DNA of 64,000 nucleotides from Dipteris shenzhenensis. Taxonomy: Eukaryota; Polypodiophyta; Polypodiopsida; Gleicheniales. Positions 1-12,620 of this stretch are shown in pieces. The notes beneath the pieces are model-generated. The model was given only the letters and a program-made list of their open reading frames with translations. It had not been told where the DNA came from and did no database searches. How positions within the stretch are numbered: the stretch's first letter is position 1; every line of letters begins with the position of its first letter. Location of the stretch: assembly GCA_047967505.1 (NCBI GenBank), contig CM106540.1, one strand, 5' to 3'. The position numbers and the translations under genes were made by a program.

Positions 1-1475
1 GACATTGGGAGCCATCCTAATCCATCAGAGTTTGTGGAGAATGGCACTAGTTCCAATCTGTAAAATCTCATGGGTTAGAATGTCACTCTCTATCAGAATG
101 GTAGTGCCATGTCTATGTCAGTGTTGAGTAGATTGGCAGTAGTGCCATGTTAGCGAAGATGGAAACAGATGTGGGACATTTATGCATAACATTTTTGAGA
201 CATTGGCACAATGCCACTATCCACAAGCTCTCATGGATTAGAATGGCACTCTCTCTCAGAATGGCACTCTCCATGAGGATGGCACCCTATAAGGATGTCA
301 CTCTATTAGAATGACCTTGAACTGGTGCTAATCCCCACAATCTCATGGGTTAGAATGACCTTGAACTAGTGCCAGTCATAAAGAGAATCAAATCAGTGCC
401 CACTAAAGTATGATTGTAGAGAATCCTTCTTATTTTGTCACTAGTCCAATCATTCTGATGGCACTCTCCATAAGTATGACACTCTATCAGGATGGCAATC
501 TCCATCTGAATGACCTTGGGCTTTGGTGATGGGATGCATAGGAATCATTTTACCTTGGACCCTGGGAGCCATCCTAATCCACAATCTCAATTAGTTTGCC
601 AATCTGATTCTATGTCTATGTCAGTGTCAAGTAAATTGGCACCACTGCCATGCTAACAGGGAAGATGGAAACAGATGCGGGAACATTTATGCATTAATTG
701 TATGAGACATTAGCACTCCTTCCAAGGATAGCACTCTCTGTCAGTATGGCACTATCTATCAAGATGGCACTGTGCCATTCTCTATCATGAGAGTTTGTGG
801 AGAATGACACTGTGCCATTTTGAACAATTCAATTAATTGCCATTCTTATTTCTTTGTATATGTTAGTTTCAAGTAGATTGGCAGAAGTGCCATGCTAACA
901 GGGGAGATGGAAACATATGTGGGACATTGGCACAGTGCCACTATCCACAAACTCTCATAGATTACAATGTCACTCTCTATCAGAATGGCACTGGTGCCAA
1001 TCTCCCACATCTATTTTCTTGGACCCTAGGAGCCACCCTAGTCCACGAGAGTTTGAGGAGATTGGCACTGGTGCCATTCTCTACAATCTCAATTAGTATC
1101 CCACTCTCTATGTCTATGTTAGTGTCAAGTAGATTGGCAACAGTGCCATACTAACAGGAAGATGGGAACTGATGTGAGAACATTTATGCATTAATTGTTT
1201 GAGACATTGGCACTCCCTACCAGTATACCACTCTCCATCAGGATGGCACTCTCCATCAAAGTGACCTTGAGCTGGGATGCATAGGAATCATTTTACCTTG
1301 GACACTGTTGGCCATCCTAATCCATGAGAGTTTGTGGAGAATGGCACTCGTGCCAATCTGCACAATCTTATGGGTTAGAATGTCACTCTCTAGCAGAATG
1401 GCACTGGTGCCAATCTCTATCAAAATTACCTTGAGCTTTGGAAATGGGGTGCCATTCTCACATCTGTTTCCTTGG
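1..1475. repeat. Degenerate GGCAC/GTGCC satellite, block 1
   Basis: The block is made of shuffled short modules: 'GGCACTCTCTATCAGAATGG', the palindrome GGCACTGGTGCC, 'ATTCTATGTCTATGTCAGTG', 'AGTAGATTGGCAGnAGTGCC' and 'CATTTATGCATAACATTTTT'. They recur in similar order about every 150-250 bp, but copies are diverged and rearranged. Open frames inside it are by-products of the repeat; I see no gene. Confidence 0.85.
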
Positions 1476-1700
1476 ACACACACACACACACAAATGGAGA
1501 GGGAGAGAGGGAGAGAGGGGAGATCTAGCTGCTGTAAGTGCACAGAGAGGAAGGGGGGGAGGTAGAGCTAGAGAAGGAGAGAGAGGGGGGACCTATCTAC
1601 TGCAAGTGCATAGACAGAGAGAGAGAGAGTGGGGGGGGTTGGCAGGGAAAAGAGCTGGAGTGAGAGATAGAGACGGGGGTGGAGTTTAAGAGAGGAGAGA
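1476..1700. repeat. (AC)n microsatellite followed by GA-rich tract
   Basis: An (AC)n run at 1476-1492 is followed by about 200 bases almost free of pyrimidine, built of GAGAGAGGGGG-type runs. It is simple sequence with no coding signal. Confidence 0.9.
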
Positions 1701-1836
1701 GTACAAAAGAAAGCGATATGGAGGGTTGGGAATTGAAAAGACTTTGTGGAACTATAGTTCCATTTCTTGTCTATTACAACTTTAAAAAACACATGTCTCT
1801 ATAGAATTAAATTTCCATCACTTGACTATTACACCA

Positions 1837-2240
1837 TTAGAGAGAGCATATGTCCTCGAAAGTGCCTACTATGGCATTGGCTTCATGAAAACAAGCAGAC
1901 TTTAAATCCGCAAGCCATGCATAACCAGGTCTAGCATCACAAATCTCCTCATAGACTCTCCTCACAATGTGTTTCAAATCTTTCGCTAACTTGTAAGCAT
2001 TCAACAACTCCTCTTTTCGCTCCTGGCTTTCCTCGTCTTCACCATTTTGTTCAATACAGCTTCTACCACCACTGCCATATCCTGTACAAAAATTTAGCTC
2101 TTTAGCATAAGAAGTACGTGATTAAAAGAAACAAAAAAGAAAGCTAGGGATATTCACCTCTTCTGCTAAGTTCAAATCAAGTAGTCATGTGTGTAACATA
2201 TCCTCCTCAAATGATTTTCTGCTCATGGATCTATACAAAA
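1837..2240 (-). pseudogene. Broken two-exon gene fragment, function unknown
   Basis: On the - strand a candidate exon runs from 2081 to a TAA at 1837-1839, preceded by a good splice acceptor (T-rich tract, then CAG at 2084-2082). Its last ~60 codons read as a helical, charged peptide containing KLAKDLKHIVRRVYEEI and ending FEDICSL. Farther upstream, at about 2150-2230, another coding-like stretch (MSRKSFEEDMLHT, stop, LLDLNLAEE) ends at a plausible donor, GAG|GTGAAT. The two join in phase 0 as LNLAEE-DMAVVVEAV. That frame needs a later shift to reach the C-terminal peptide and has one in-frame TGA, so I call it a pseudogene. I do not recognise the family. It is an island of gene-like sequence inside the satellite. 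Confidence 0.4.
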
Positions 2241-2326
2241 GGGATCTAAGCTAGAATTTGAGTTCAGTAAATGAAGTCACATAGCAACTGGCCATTGTCT
2301 TGGAGGGAAAGTGAGAGAAGGAGAGT

Positions 2327-2385
2327 GAGGGGGCGATAGTGAGGGAGCGATAGTGAGGGAGCGATAGTGAGGGATGCATAGTGAG
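2327..2385. repeat. 14-bp minisatellite (GAGGGAGCGATAGT), about 4 copies
   Basis: Units start at 2327, 2341, 2355 and 2369. The last is degenerate (GAGGGATGCATAGT). Confidence 0.9.
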
Positions 2386-2584
2386 CAGCCCCTCTTTCAA
2401 GAGTGATAGAAAGTGAGGGAATGGACAATGACATAAAGTGAAAGAAGCACCCTTTTCAAGGCAACCTTATCCTCCGACCACTTTTGGTCAATTATTTATT
2501 TGACCTTTTGTGTACTTTATGTTGTAGATCACTCTCCTTCACCTCTATCACTCATTTTTCCCAAGATATACCTCATAATTTGTG

Positions 2585-2940
2585 ATGTAGAGAAATCAAA
2601 AGAGAGGGAGAAAGAGAGTGAGAGATAGAGTGAAAGAGAGAGAGAGGATAAGTGTAGGAATCTGGTTCATGAAGCAGAGAGAAAGAGGTAGATTGAGAGC
2701 CAGAGAAATGGAGAGAGAGAAGAAGAGGAATCCAGTTCGTCTGATCCAATACGTCTCGCTCGGGTGTGATCAAGTTTAGCCTATTATAGAAGGTTCTCAA
2801 GGTGGGGGGGAGGCTGAGACAGGGGGGGCTCTTGCTGGAGAGCCTGAGAGAGAGAGAGAGAGACAGAGAGAGAGACAGAGAGACGGAGACAGAGACAAAG
2901 ATAGAGAGAGAGACAGAGAGAGAGACAGAGAGAGAGAGAG
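2585..2940. repeat. GA-rich simple sequence
   Basis: Repeated GAGAGAGA/GACAGAGA runs, strongest at 2847-2940, lead directly into the next satellite block. Apparent frames on both strands are low-complexity Ser/Leu or Arg/Glu runs. Confidence 0.85.
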
Positions 2941-4115
2941 ATGGCACTCTCTATCGGAATGGCACTCTCTATCAGAGTGGCACTGGTGCCATTCTCTATC
3001 ACAATGGCACTAGTGCCACACTCATTCTATGTCTATGTCTGTAGTACCATGCTGATAGGGAAGATGAGAACAGATGTGGAACATTGGCACTCTCTTTCAG
3101 GATAGCACTCTCTATCAAAATGGCACTGCTACCACTCTCATTCTATGTCTATGTCAGTGTTAAGTAGATTGGCAATAGTGCCATGCTGATACGGAAGATG
3201 GAAACAGATGTAGAACATTGGCACTCTCTATCAGGATGGCACTCTCTATTAGAATGGCACTGGTGCCAGTCTCATTCTATGTCTATGTCAGTGTCAAGTA
3301 GATTGGCAGCAGTGCCATGCTAACAGAGAAGATGGAAACAAATGTGGGAACATTTATGCATAACATTTTTGAGATAGTGGCATTCTCTCTCATGATGGCA
3401 CTCTCTCTCAGAATGGCATTGGTGCCACTCTAATTTGGGTCAATCACACAGAGAATTATTCTACCATAGACCTTGAGATCCATCCTAATCCATGAGAGTT
3501 TGTAGAGAATGGCATTCGTGCCAATCTCTACAATCTCAATTAGTTTGCCACTATCATTCTATGTCTATGTCAGTGTCACTAGTAGATTGGCTGAGCAATG
3601 CCATGCTAATAGGAAAGGTTGAAAACACAGAGAATGGCAGTGGTGCGAATCTCATTTGTGTCGGTCACACGCAAAACTAGATCAGTGCCCCTTGAAGTTA
3701 GATTCTAGAGAATTCTCCATAATAGAATGGCACTTGTGCCAATCTCATGCAATTCATGTGCCTCCTCCTTATTTTGTCAGTACTCCAGTCCTTTGTTTTA
3801 GGATTTATATCATAACTACTAGACCTTGAGAGTTTGTGGGGATTGGCACTAGTGCCATTCTCCACAATCTCAATTAGTTTACCACTCATTCTATGGAAGA
3901 TGGAAACAGATGTGGAACATTGGCACTCTCTATCGTGATGGCACTCTCTATCAGAATGGCACTGGTGCCACTCTCATTCTATGTCTATGTCAGTGTCAAG
4001 TAGATTGGTAGCAGTTCCACACTAACAGAGAAGATGGAAACAAATGTGGGAACATTTATGCATAACATTTTTGAGACATTGGCATTCTCTCTTAGGATGG
4101 CACTCTCTATCAGAA
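2941..4115. repeat. GGCAC/GTGCC satellite, block 2
   Basis: The same modules as block 1 but in a more regular order: GGCACTCTCTATCAG, GGCACTGGTGCCA, TCTATGTCTATGTCAGTG, a GTAGATTGGCAG/AGTGCCATGC pair, then AGATGGAAACA. The recurring TTGGCAC...GTGCCAA pairs make many potential small hairpins. Confidence 0.85.
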
Positions 4116-4832
4116 TGTGCATGACACTAAGGCAAAAATGGTATTTAATGCTCGATCAACCATGCAAAGCATATTCGATGGGCACAATACTTTTCCTACA
4201 CCTTAACCTAGGTGGTATTGACATGTTTTCAAAGAGGCACACCCATCCGATAAGTACTTGGTCAGATAACAACATATCTGATGGCCACAATACTTTGCAT
4301 GCACCTCAACCTAGTTGAAATGGACTTGCGTGCAAAGTGGAGCTCCCATCTAAGAAGTACTTATTTGAAGAACACACCTAGGACCATGTTTTTTTATGGT
4401 TGTGCATGACACTAAGGCAAAAAAGGTGTTTTATTCTTAATCGACAATGCAAGGCATATCCGACGAGCACAATACTTTGCATATACCTTAAACTAGGTGG
4501 AATTGACTTACATGCAAAGTGGTGTGCCCATCCCATAAGTACTTATTCAAATAACACATCTAGGACCTTGTGTTTTATAGTTGTGCATGACACTAAGGCA
4601 AAAACGGTGTATAATGCTGATTAACTATGCAAAGCATATCTAATGGAAAAAATAGTTTGCATATGCCTCAACCATGCAAAGTGATGCTCCCATACCATAA
4701 GTACTTGTTCGGATAACACACCTAAGAGCGCGTTTTTTGATAGTAGTGCATATCACAAGGAAGAAAATGTTGTATAATGCGTGATTGACAATGTAATTCA
4801 TATCCAATGGGCATAATACTTTGCGCACACCT
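4116..4832. repeat. Tandem repeat headed by GTGCATGACACTAAGGCAAAA
   Basis: Unit heads start at about 4117, 4402 and 4583, with a more degenerate one near 4747. Each contains 'GCAAAGCATATnnnATGGGCACAATACTTTGCAT' and 'CCATAAGTACTT' segments. Spacing is irregular (about 285, 181 and 164 bp). It interrupts the GGCAC satellite. Confidence 0.75.
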
Positions 4833-4933
4833 GCGAGTTCTACATGCGAGTTCTACATGTGATTTCTACATGCAACTCCTACATACGAGTTCTACATGCA
4901 ACTCCTACATGCGAGTTCTACATGCAAGTTCTA
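4833..4933. repeat. 13-bp minisatellite (GCGAGTTCTACAT), about 8 copies
   Basis: Eight head-to-tail units of GCGAGTTCTACAT or variants (GCAACTCCTACAT, ACGAGTTCTACAT) are followed at once by the GGCAC satellite. Confidence 0.9.
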
Positions 4934-6935
4934 GTCACACAGAGAATTATTTTACCATAGGCCTTGAGAGCCATCCTAATCCATGAGAGTTTGTAGAGAA
5001 TGGCACTGGTGCCAATCTCTATAATCTCAATTAGTTTTCCACTCTCATTCTATGTCTATGTCACTGTCAGTAGTGGATTGGCTGAGCAATGCCATGCTAA
5101 TAGGGAAGGTGAAAAATAGAGAGAATGGCAGTGGTGCAAATCTCATTTGTGTCAGTCCCACACAGAACTAGATCAGTGCCCCCTGAAGTTAGATTCTAGA
5201 GAATTCTCCATAAGAGAATGGCACTTGTGCCAATCTCATGCAATTCATGTACCTCCTTATTTTGTCACTACTCTAGTCCTTTGTTTTAGGATTTATATCA
5301 TAACTACTAGACCTTGAGAGTTTGTGGGGATATCATAACTACTAGACCTTGAGAGTTTGTGGGGATTGACTGTAGTGCCATCCTCCACAATCTCAATTAG
5401 TTTACCACTCATTCTATGGAAGATGGAAACAGATGTCGAACATTGGCACTCTCTATCATGATGGGACTCTGTATCAGAATGGCACTGGTGCCACTCTCAT
5501 TCTATGTCTATGTCAGTGTCAAGTAGATTGGCAGTAGTGCCATGCTAACAGAGAAAATTGAAACAAATGTGGGAACATTTATGTATAACATTTTTGAGAC
5601 ATTGGCATTCTCTCTCAGGATGGCACTCTCTATCAGAATGGCATTGGTGCCACCCTCATTTGGATCAGTCACACAGAGAATTATTTTACCATAGACCTTG
5701 AGAGCCATCCTAATCAGAGAATGGCAGTGGTGCCAATCTCATTTGTGTCAGTCACACACAGAACCAGATCAGTGCCCCTTGAAGTTAGATTCTAGAGAAT
5801 TCTCCATAAGAGAATGGCACTTGTGCCAATCTCATGCAATTCATGTACCTCATTCCAATTTTGTCACTACTCCAATCCTTTGTTTTAGGATTTATATGAT
5901 AAGTACTAGACCTTGAGAGTTTGTGGGGATTGGCACTTGTGCCATTCTCCACAATCTCAATTAGTTTACCACTCATTCCATGGAAGATGGAAATAGATGT
6001 GGAACATTGGCACTCTCTATCGTGATGGCACTCTATCAGAATGGCACTGGTGCCACTCTCATTCTATGTCTATGTCACAATGGCACTAGCACTATCAAGA
6101 TAGCACTGGTGCCACCTCATTCTATGTCTATGTCAGTGTCAAGTAGATTGGCAATAGTGCCATGCTGATAGGGAAGAAGGAAACAGATGTGGAACATTGA
6201 CTCTCTTTATCAGCATGGCACTCTCTAGGAGAATGGCACTAGTGCCATTTTCTATCAGAATAGCATTGGTGCCACTCTCATTCTATGTCTATGTTAGTGT
6301 TAAGTAGATTGGCAATAGTGCCATGCTAACAGAGAATATGGAAACAAATGTGGGAACATTTATGCATAAGATTTTTAAGACATTGGCACTCTCTATCAGG
6401 ATGGCACTTGTGCCATTCTCTATCAGAATGGCACTGGTGCCACTCTCATTCTATGTCTATGTCAGTGTCAAGTATATTGGTAGACCTGCCACGCTGATAG
6501 GGAAGATGGAAACAAATGCGGGACATTTATGCATTACATTTTTGAGAGATTAACACACTGCCACTATCCACAAACTCTTATGGATGAGAACGGCACTGGT
6601 GCCAATCTCATTTGTGTTAGATTGTAGATAATTCTCCATGTGAGTTTGTACAGAAAGGTACTTGTGCCAATCTCATGCAATTCATCTCCACAATCACAAT
6701 TAATTTTCCGAGAATTTTCCACTCTCATTCTATGTCTATGTCAGTGTTAAATACATTGGCAGCAATGCCATGCGAACATTTATGCATTATATTTTTGAGA
6801 CATTGGCAATCTCTATCAAGAAAGCACTCTCTATCAAGATGGCACTCTCTTTCAGCACTCTTTATCAAGATGGCACTCTCTATCAGGATAGCACTCTCTA
6901 TCAGAATAGCAATATCTATCATAGATTCAATGTAA
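4934..6935. repeat. GGCAC/GTGCC satellite, block 3
   Basis: The array resumes with several nearly identical stretches: 'GAATTCTCCATAAGAGAATG' occurs near 5200 and 5800, and a shared ~250-bp segment recurs at about 3690-3930, 5190-5430 and 5780-6000. This shows higher-order duplication of multi-module blocks. It ends near 6935 in a run of CTCTATCAGnATnGCA units. Confidence 0.85.
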
Positions 6936-7310
6936 TCTTGAATCCTAAATGGAAAGGTAATTGTTCTATTATTGGAAGTAAGGATAAAATACTATATTTT
7001 AAAAATAAAACAAACCATTGAAAAGTGATCATTAATAAGTAACAACAAAATGTATTCTGATACATTTTCAAAATTGACTATTCTTCATGACTTTCTAGAG
7101 CATCATTATCATTGGTGGTTGCATTGGTTAGAAGTAAAATTTGACATTCTTGAAGGATTTTAAGCTCAAACTCGATGCAAGACATCGACTACATCGAGTT
7201 CAAGATTGAACTCACTAAAATTTAGATGCTCTTCTAATGACTTGGGGAACTAGTGCCTATGAGTAAAGTTATTCTCTATCTCAATGTTTTGCATTGACAC
7301 AACAAATGGC
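6936..7310. other. Non-repetitive AT-rich spacer
   Basis: No gene, splice-bounded exon or clear repeat seen between the satellite and the 181-bp tandem repeat. Confidence 0.6.
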
Positions 7311-7850
7311 CTCGTCCAAGAAAAAAGCAACAGCCACTATTTTCATCATAACTTTTGATCCCAAACTCTGATTGAGGAGTTTTTTGATCAATTGAAAATC
7401 TTGGATTTCTATTTACAACTTTGTAGAACATGTCGAAATCAAAATCCATGATCTATTAGATTGAAAATTTAATTCATGCAATCTAAGTCTCCTCTTCGAG
7501 GAAAAAAGCAACAGTCACTCTTTTGATCATAACTTTTAATACCAAACTGAGATTGAAAATATTTTTGATGCATTAGAAATGTTGAATTGCTGTCTACAAC
7601 ATTGTAGAAAAGGTCAAAATCTAAGTCATTGATCTATTAGCCTAAAAATTTGATTTACGCAATCTAAGTCTCCTCTTCCAAGAAAAGTAGTAGTCACTAT
7701 TTTGATCATAACTTTTTCTCCCAAACTCAAATTGTGGCTATTTTTAATGCATTAGAAATATTGAATTAATATCTACAACTTTTCGCATAGGTCGAAATCT
7801 CAATCCATGATCTTTTAGGTTGAAATTGTGATTTACACAATCTGATGATG
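7311..7850. repeat. ~181-bp tandem repeat, 3 copies
   Basis: Units begin near 7311, 7492 and 7672. Each runs through 'AAAAGCAACAGnCACTATTTTnATCATAACTTTT', 'CAAACTCnGATTG', 'GAATTnnTATCTACAAC' and 'GTCGAAATCnnAATCCATGATCTnTTAG'. Period is 180-181 bp by position. Copies differ at many sites, so the array is old. The length resembles nucleosome-sized plant satellites, but three copies do not make a centromeric array. Confidence 0.8.
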
Positions 7851-9300
7851 TACTCTAGGCGATGTCCTTAAATAAAAATCAGGTGTGAAAGTACTTTATT
7901 TTTCACTTTTGCATCGAGTTAACCTCCAACTCGATGTTTTGCATCGTCCAAGATGTTTTGCATCAAGTTGGACGAATTAACTTGATGCAAAAGTGAAAAA
8001 TAAAGTACTTTCACCCCTGATTTTTTCTTAAAAAGAGATTTTTGCATGCTTTTTGTCATCCCCTTCTCCATCTTAGTGCACCTCTTGGTTGCGCTATCCC
8101 CCTCGCCCCTAGCTATGCCATCCCATACCTTGCTTGAATGTGACATCCTCTCTTATATGTTCCATCACTTGGTCGCCCCTATGCTAGCCCCTCCTTGCTG
8201 CACCTGCTTGACATTCCCCCTCTGCCCACTGCGCCCCGGCTCACCCTGTGCCCTTGTGCCTCTGCTTGCCCTAGGCCCCTAGGTCCTTGATCGCCCTACA
8301 CCCATACCCCTTGTGTTCCCTAGATATGCCCTTGATCTCTACCTAGATACACCCCTCTGCCCTATGGCTACACCCCTTGGCTATGCCACTACTTTGATTA
8401 CAATTTAAGCATGGAATATCTCTTTGTAAAGCAAATTATGTAACAAAAATTATAATTGAATATTATGTTCATGCTTGAGCTTGAGTTTGGACATCAAATT
8501 TAAGCTTTAACTTGATGCTAAACATCAAATTCAATGTTTTACATCAAGTCTAGTCCTTAACTTGATGCAAAACATCAAATTAAACCTTCAACTTGATGTT
8601 TTACATGAAGTCCAAGCTTTAGTTTGATGTTTTGCATCAAGTTAAAGCTTCAAGACTTTGACGTTTTTACATGAAGTTGAGGCTTCAACTTGATGCAAAA
8701 CATCAAATTGAACGTTCAACTTGATGTTTTACATCAAGTTTAAGCTCCAATTTGATGTTTTGCATCCAGTTGAAGCTTCAACTCGATGCAACACATCGAA
8801 GCCCTTGTGCCCCTACTCACCTTGCACCGATTCAACCCTACTTACCCCTACGCCCCCTTTGCCCCTACAACAATGTACCTATACTTGTCGTTGTGCCCCT
8901 ATGCCCCTTGTGCCTCTACCCCCTATGCCCCCTAGTTATGCTGCTGCTCAACCCCTGGACGTACCCCTCCACCCCGTGGGCTGCGCAACTAGTTTGATCA
9001 CAATATAACCATGGAAAATTTGCATGAATATTTCCTTGTAAATCAATTATGATATAGAAATTACAATTCAATATTAATTTCATGCTTGAACTTGATCTTA
9101 GACATAAACTTTAAGCTTTACCTTGATGTCAAACATTAACTTCAATTTTTTACATCAAGTCTAGGCTTCAACTTGATGCAAATCATAAAATTCTAATCAA
9201 TAGAATTGAAGCTTCAACTTGATGCAAAACATTAAATTAAAGATTCAACTTGATGCAAAACATCGAATTGAAGCTTTAACTTGATGCTAGCCTTTTCAAG
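7851..9300. repeat. Field of palindromic TTGATG...CATCAA repeats with pyrimidine-rich islands
   Basis: Motifs such as AACTTGATGCAAAACATCAA and its complement TTGATGTTTTACATCAAGTT recur about every 25-40 bp at 7910-8010, 8490-8790 and 9110-9290. Between them lie C-rich islands (8050-8400, 8790-8990) of CCCCTATGCCCCTTGTG type. The order C-rich island, 'TTTGATnACAATnTAnnCATGGAA', then the GATG field occurs twice, giving a larger ~600-bp period. I see no gene. Confidence 0.75.
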
Positions 9301-10716
9301 ATGATGTATCCAAAGAACAACCTCAGCAACCTTTGGATGTTTAAGTTTGACTACTGATCATATATTTGAGATAGTACTTTTTTTGCTTTAAATATCCATG
9401 TAAACTATATAGTATATTTTAGTTCACAAAAAATTATTGAATCATGAGAGAGCTTACAAACATTGTTTTTGTTACATGGTAGTTTATACATAATAATTTA
9501 TTATCATGTTTTTAAAATCAAAGCACGATGTAAAAAGCAGTTAGCTTGGGTCGTATGCAATTTACTTTTGTATTGAATACTGGTGTGACATAAGGAGAGT
9601 CAAGTGTACTTACCATGAAATCAATGAGATAGATATACAACTTCATGTTATAAGTTCAATGTTGTTAATGGATACTTTAGTTTTGTTTCTTATGTTTTAG
9701 ATTTTGGTTCTTATCTTGTAAAAATGCAAAAAAACTTAGGTAGTTGTTAATGTTGCCCAAAGAATTTACAATATGTTGCATATCTCTTCTATGTCAAGAG
9801 AAGTGCTTTGTTTGTGTCTCGAGCATGAATAAGCCCAGGCATTCTTGATGTGATAAACAATGTAATATTTAGTAGTTCCAAATTTTAACAAACTTAAATG
9901 ACAAATATATGTTATGATGATTATAATAGTTTCATTTCTTACCTTTTAGACTATGGAGCTAAAATTTGAATTGTTGTACTTATCCTATGATCTTCATGAT
10001 TTCAAGCATGATCATTCATAAATTTAATAAATTTTGAGGCATCATATGTGCATGTAAAAGCAACAATGTCAAATTGCAAGAAACTTAGATATAAATTATG
10101 TGTACGTACACGTACTAGAGCCAATTCAATAAAAGGAGTGAAAAAATTCAATAATGTTTCATTTGCTCATATGTTCTAATATCTTTTAGTGTATTGAATT
10201 ACATACTTTTTCATTATAGCCTCCTTCCATCCCAAAATGAGAAGTTTTGAGTGTCTAGTTTTAGTGAATATATTTGTATATTCTATGTAATATTTTTTTT
10301 CAAGAACCTAGAATATTGTATATTTTAGCCTTTTGATAGATTGCTACTACAAATTTTATGCACATTTTTTAAAAACAACCAAATTTCTCGTAATTTTGAG
10401 AGAATCTTTAAGGAGAAACATTTGCAATTACCCACACAATTTGCAATAGTGTTTTATAAGAAACAAAGGTGTTGTTCCCCCACTAGTTGTTGGCTAGGAA
10501 GAAACCTCAAGGCCACATTACCTTTAGAGAGTGATACTAAAGGTTAGTCAAGAATTCTTGTTAAACCTTCCTTCAAAAGGTCCATGATTAAAATCCAATT
10601 TAACGGCCTTTTGGCTCATTTTACATTGTGGAAAACATAAGCTTCCTTGCTTCCAAAAATGGTTTTGAGCTTCTCGGCCATGTGCCTTGTGTTTCTTCCC
10701 CCTTTTTTGCTACCAT
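9301..10716. other. AT-rich intergenic DNA
   Basis: No supported gene. Short frames here lack start context, splice sites or recognisable residues. Confidence 0.6.
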
Positions 10717-12620
10717 GCCTAAGTTCCTTTCCCCATTCTTACACTCCCACTCTGCCATCACCCACTCTACTTTCCCTCTCTTTCTCCTCTACCACGTCTC
10801 CTCTTATGGAGTAATGATGATGATGATGCATGCCAATAACTATAGTATATTGTCACTATAGATGGTTTCATAAATGTTTGCTTTCAAAGAATGTGAGGTA
10901 AATTTTTGCTTTCAAAGAATGTGAGGTGAAGCTGAGTGCTTCAATGATGACACTTCAAGATCCCCAAGATGAGTTGAGTAGGACAAAATACATAGACACT
11001 GATAAATGGACAACATAGTAAGGAGGCCTTTATTGCACTAGACATCACATTCGGTGCTTGTTATGGTGCATGTCTAAAATGGTTCTGCCATTGGCTACAC
11101 CCACTTGTGGGATGGCCACACTATGTTGGTCCATGTATACGACTGTGAGACTATGAAGCACCATGTGTGCTCAACCAAGTCCATTACTTAACATATTGTA
11201 ATGGAGGCCTATATAGTGCCATGTGTCTACTTGTGTGTGGTGCAAAAAATAGCATGATGATGTGAAGGGGTATTGATAGTGGACAGATAGATAACAATCA
11301 ATAGAATATTAGGATAGTTTGAAAACTTGGGCCTTCTGATGTGATAATTTTTATGCAATTAAAAATACCTAGCAAGCATAAGTTATCGTGAGCATGCTAA
11401 TGAATTTGAGATCTCAATTATAAATTTGATTTTCTCCCCTTATGGCAAACCTTGGAAATAGTTTTACACTTTCGACACCTAATAGTGCAATAACCCACGC
11501 AATCTATGATAGAGGCACTAAGAAATATAAAAGCATACAAAATTCGATGCTCATTTGAAGATACCAATGTTAGCTTCAACATCTAAACACAATCCAAATC
11601 AAAAGATCTAATATTGAATAATTTCAAAGTTTCAAGTATTTTGCATTTATATATCTAATATGCACAACAATTTACAAAATTTCATGAGAGCTATTTATTA
11701 TGAGGTGTATGCCAATGACAAATAAAAGTACAAGGACTTGTCAAATAATTTAACAACTCACACTGCTTGAAGTCAAAGAAATTCTTATCTACAATTCGAT
11801 CAAATTTTTTATATAACAAATTAGAAGAGTGAACTAGAGTCAACCACATGCCTTGCACCAAATACATAATCATGACTATAAATCATAGCTCATGAGATGC
11901 ATTGAGTTGAGATATGTTTGCAAAGGGCCCGTGTTTTATCTTAGTAGCTAGGGAGCTAGCTTCTGAAATAGAATTTGCATGCCATATTGAGGTTGTAAGC
12001 TCAAGACAGTGATAGGAGCATGTACATAGGTAGGGGAAATATAAAATATAAACCGCTGGAGAATAATGGTGAGAACCAATTTAGCTTCCAAGAGAGCGAA
12101 GTTTTGGCCAATGCAAGTGCGAGGGCCCATACCAAATGGCATAAAAGCATTGGAATTTTTTGTTGCTTTGGCAATGCCATCAACAAAACGTTGTGGATTA
12201 AATTCATGAGCATCAGGGCCCCAATATTTAGGATCGTGATGGAAGGCAAGGATGGGCACTATGGCCATCGATCCTTGTGGTATCACCAAATCATTACCCA
12301 ATCTCATCTCAGTGAGTGCCTCCCTCCTTAGCATTGTTGGTGCAGGATAGAGTCTCAGTGCTTCATAGAGTATCATCCCAACCTATAGCAACCAAATACA
12401 AGGCAACAAACTCTGGGTGAGTATTCATTGGCTTTTACAAAGCTCGAGGGATGTAGAAATCCTATTTATTATGTGCATTCAAGGGGTTAGTTAAAGACGT
12501 CTCATGCAAAATTTTTCTCCCAATAAAGCCACTCCTCCTTAATTATGAACTAACAGATTTTTGACTAAAGTTATATTTTAACAAGGTGAAACTTTCACTA
12601 AGCATGTCAAAGCCCATGAG
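10717..12620. repeat. Segmental duplication, source copy (P450 3' end and downstream)
   Basis: This 1,904-bp stretch is repeated in the same orientation at 38224-40125 (1,902 bp) with only scattered differences. It covers ~1.2 kb downstream of the P450, all of exon 5 and part of intron 4. The reading frame is intact here and broken by a 2-bp loss in the other copy, so this is the probable source. Confidence 0.92.
11693..11699 (-). promoter_or_regulatory. Possible poly(A) signal of the P450 gene
   Basis: An AATAAA lies on the - strand about 250 bp beyond the P450 stop codon. Spacing suits a plant 3' UTR, but such hexamers are common in AT-rich DNA. Confidence 0.25.

Noticed and set aside
8046-8997. 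Pro/Leu/Cys-rich frames in C-rich islands
   Set aside because: Repetitive CCCCTATGCCCC composition; no gene structure.
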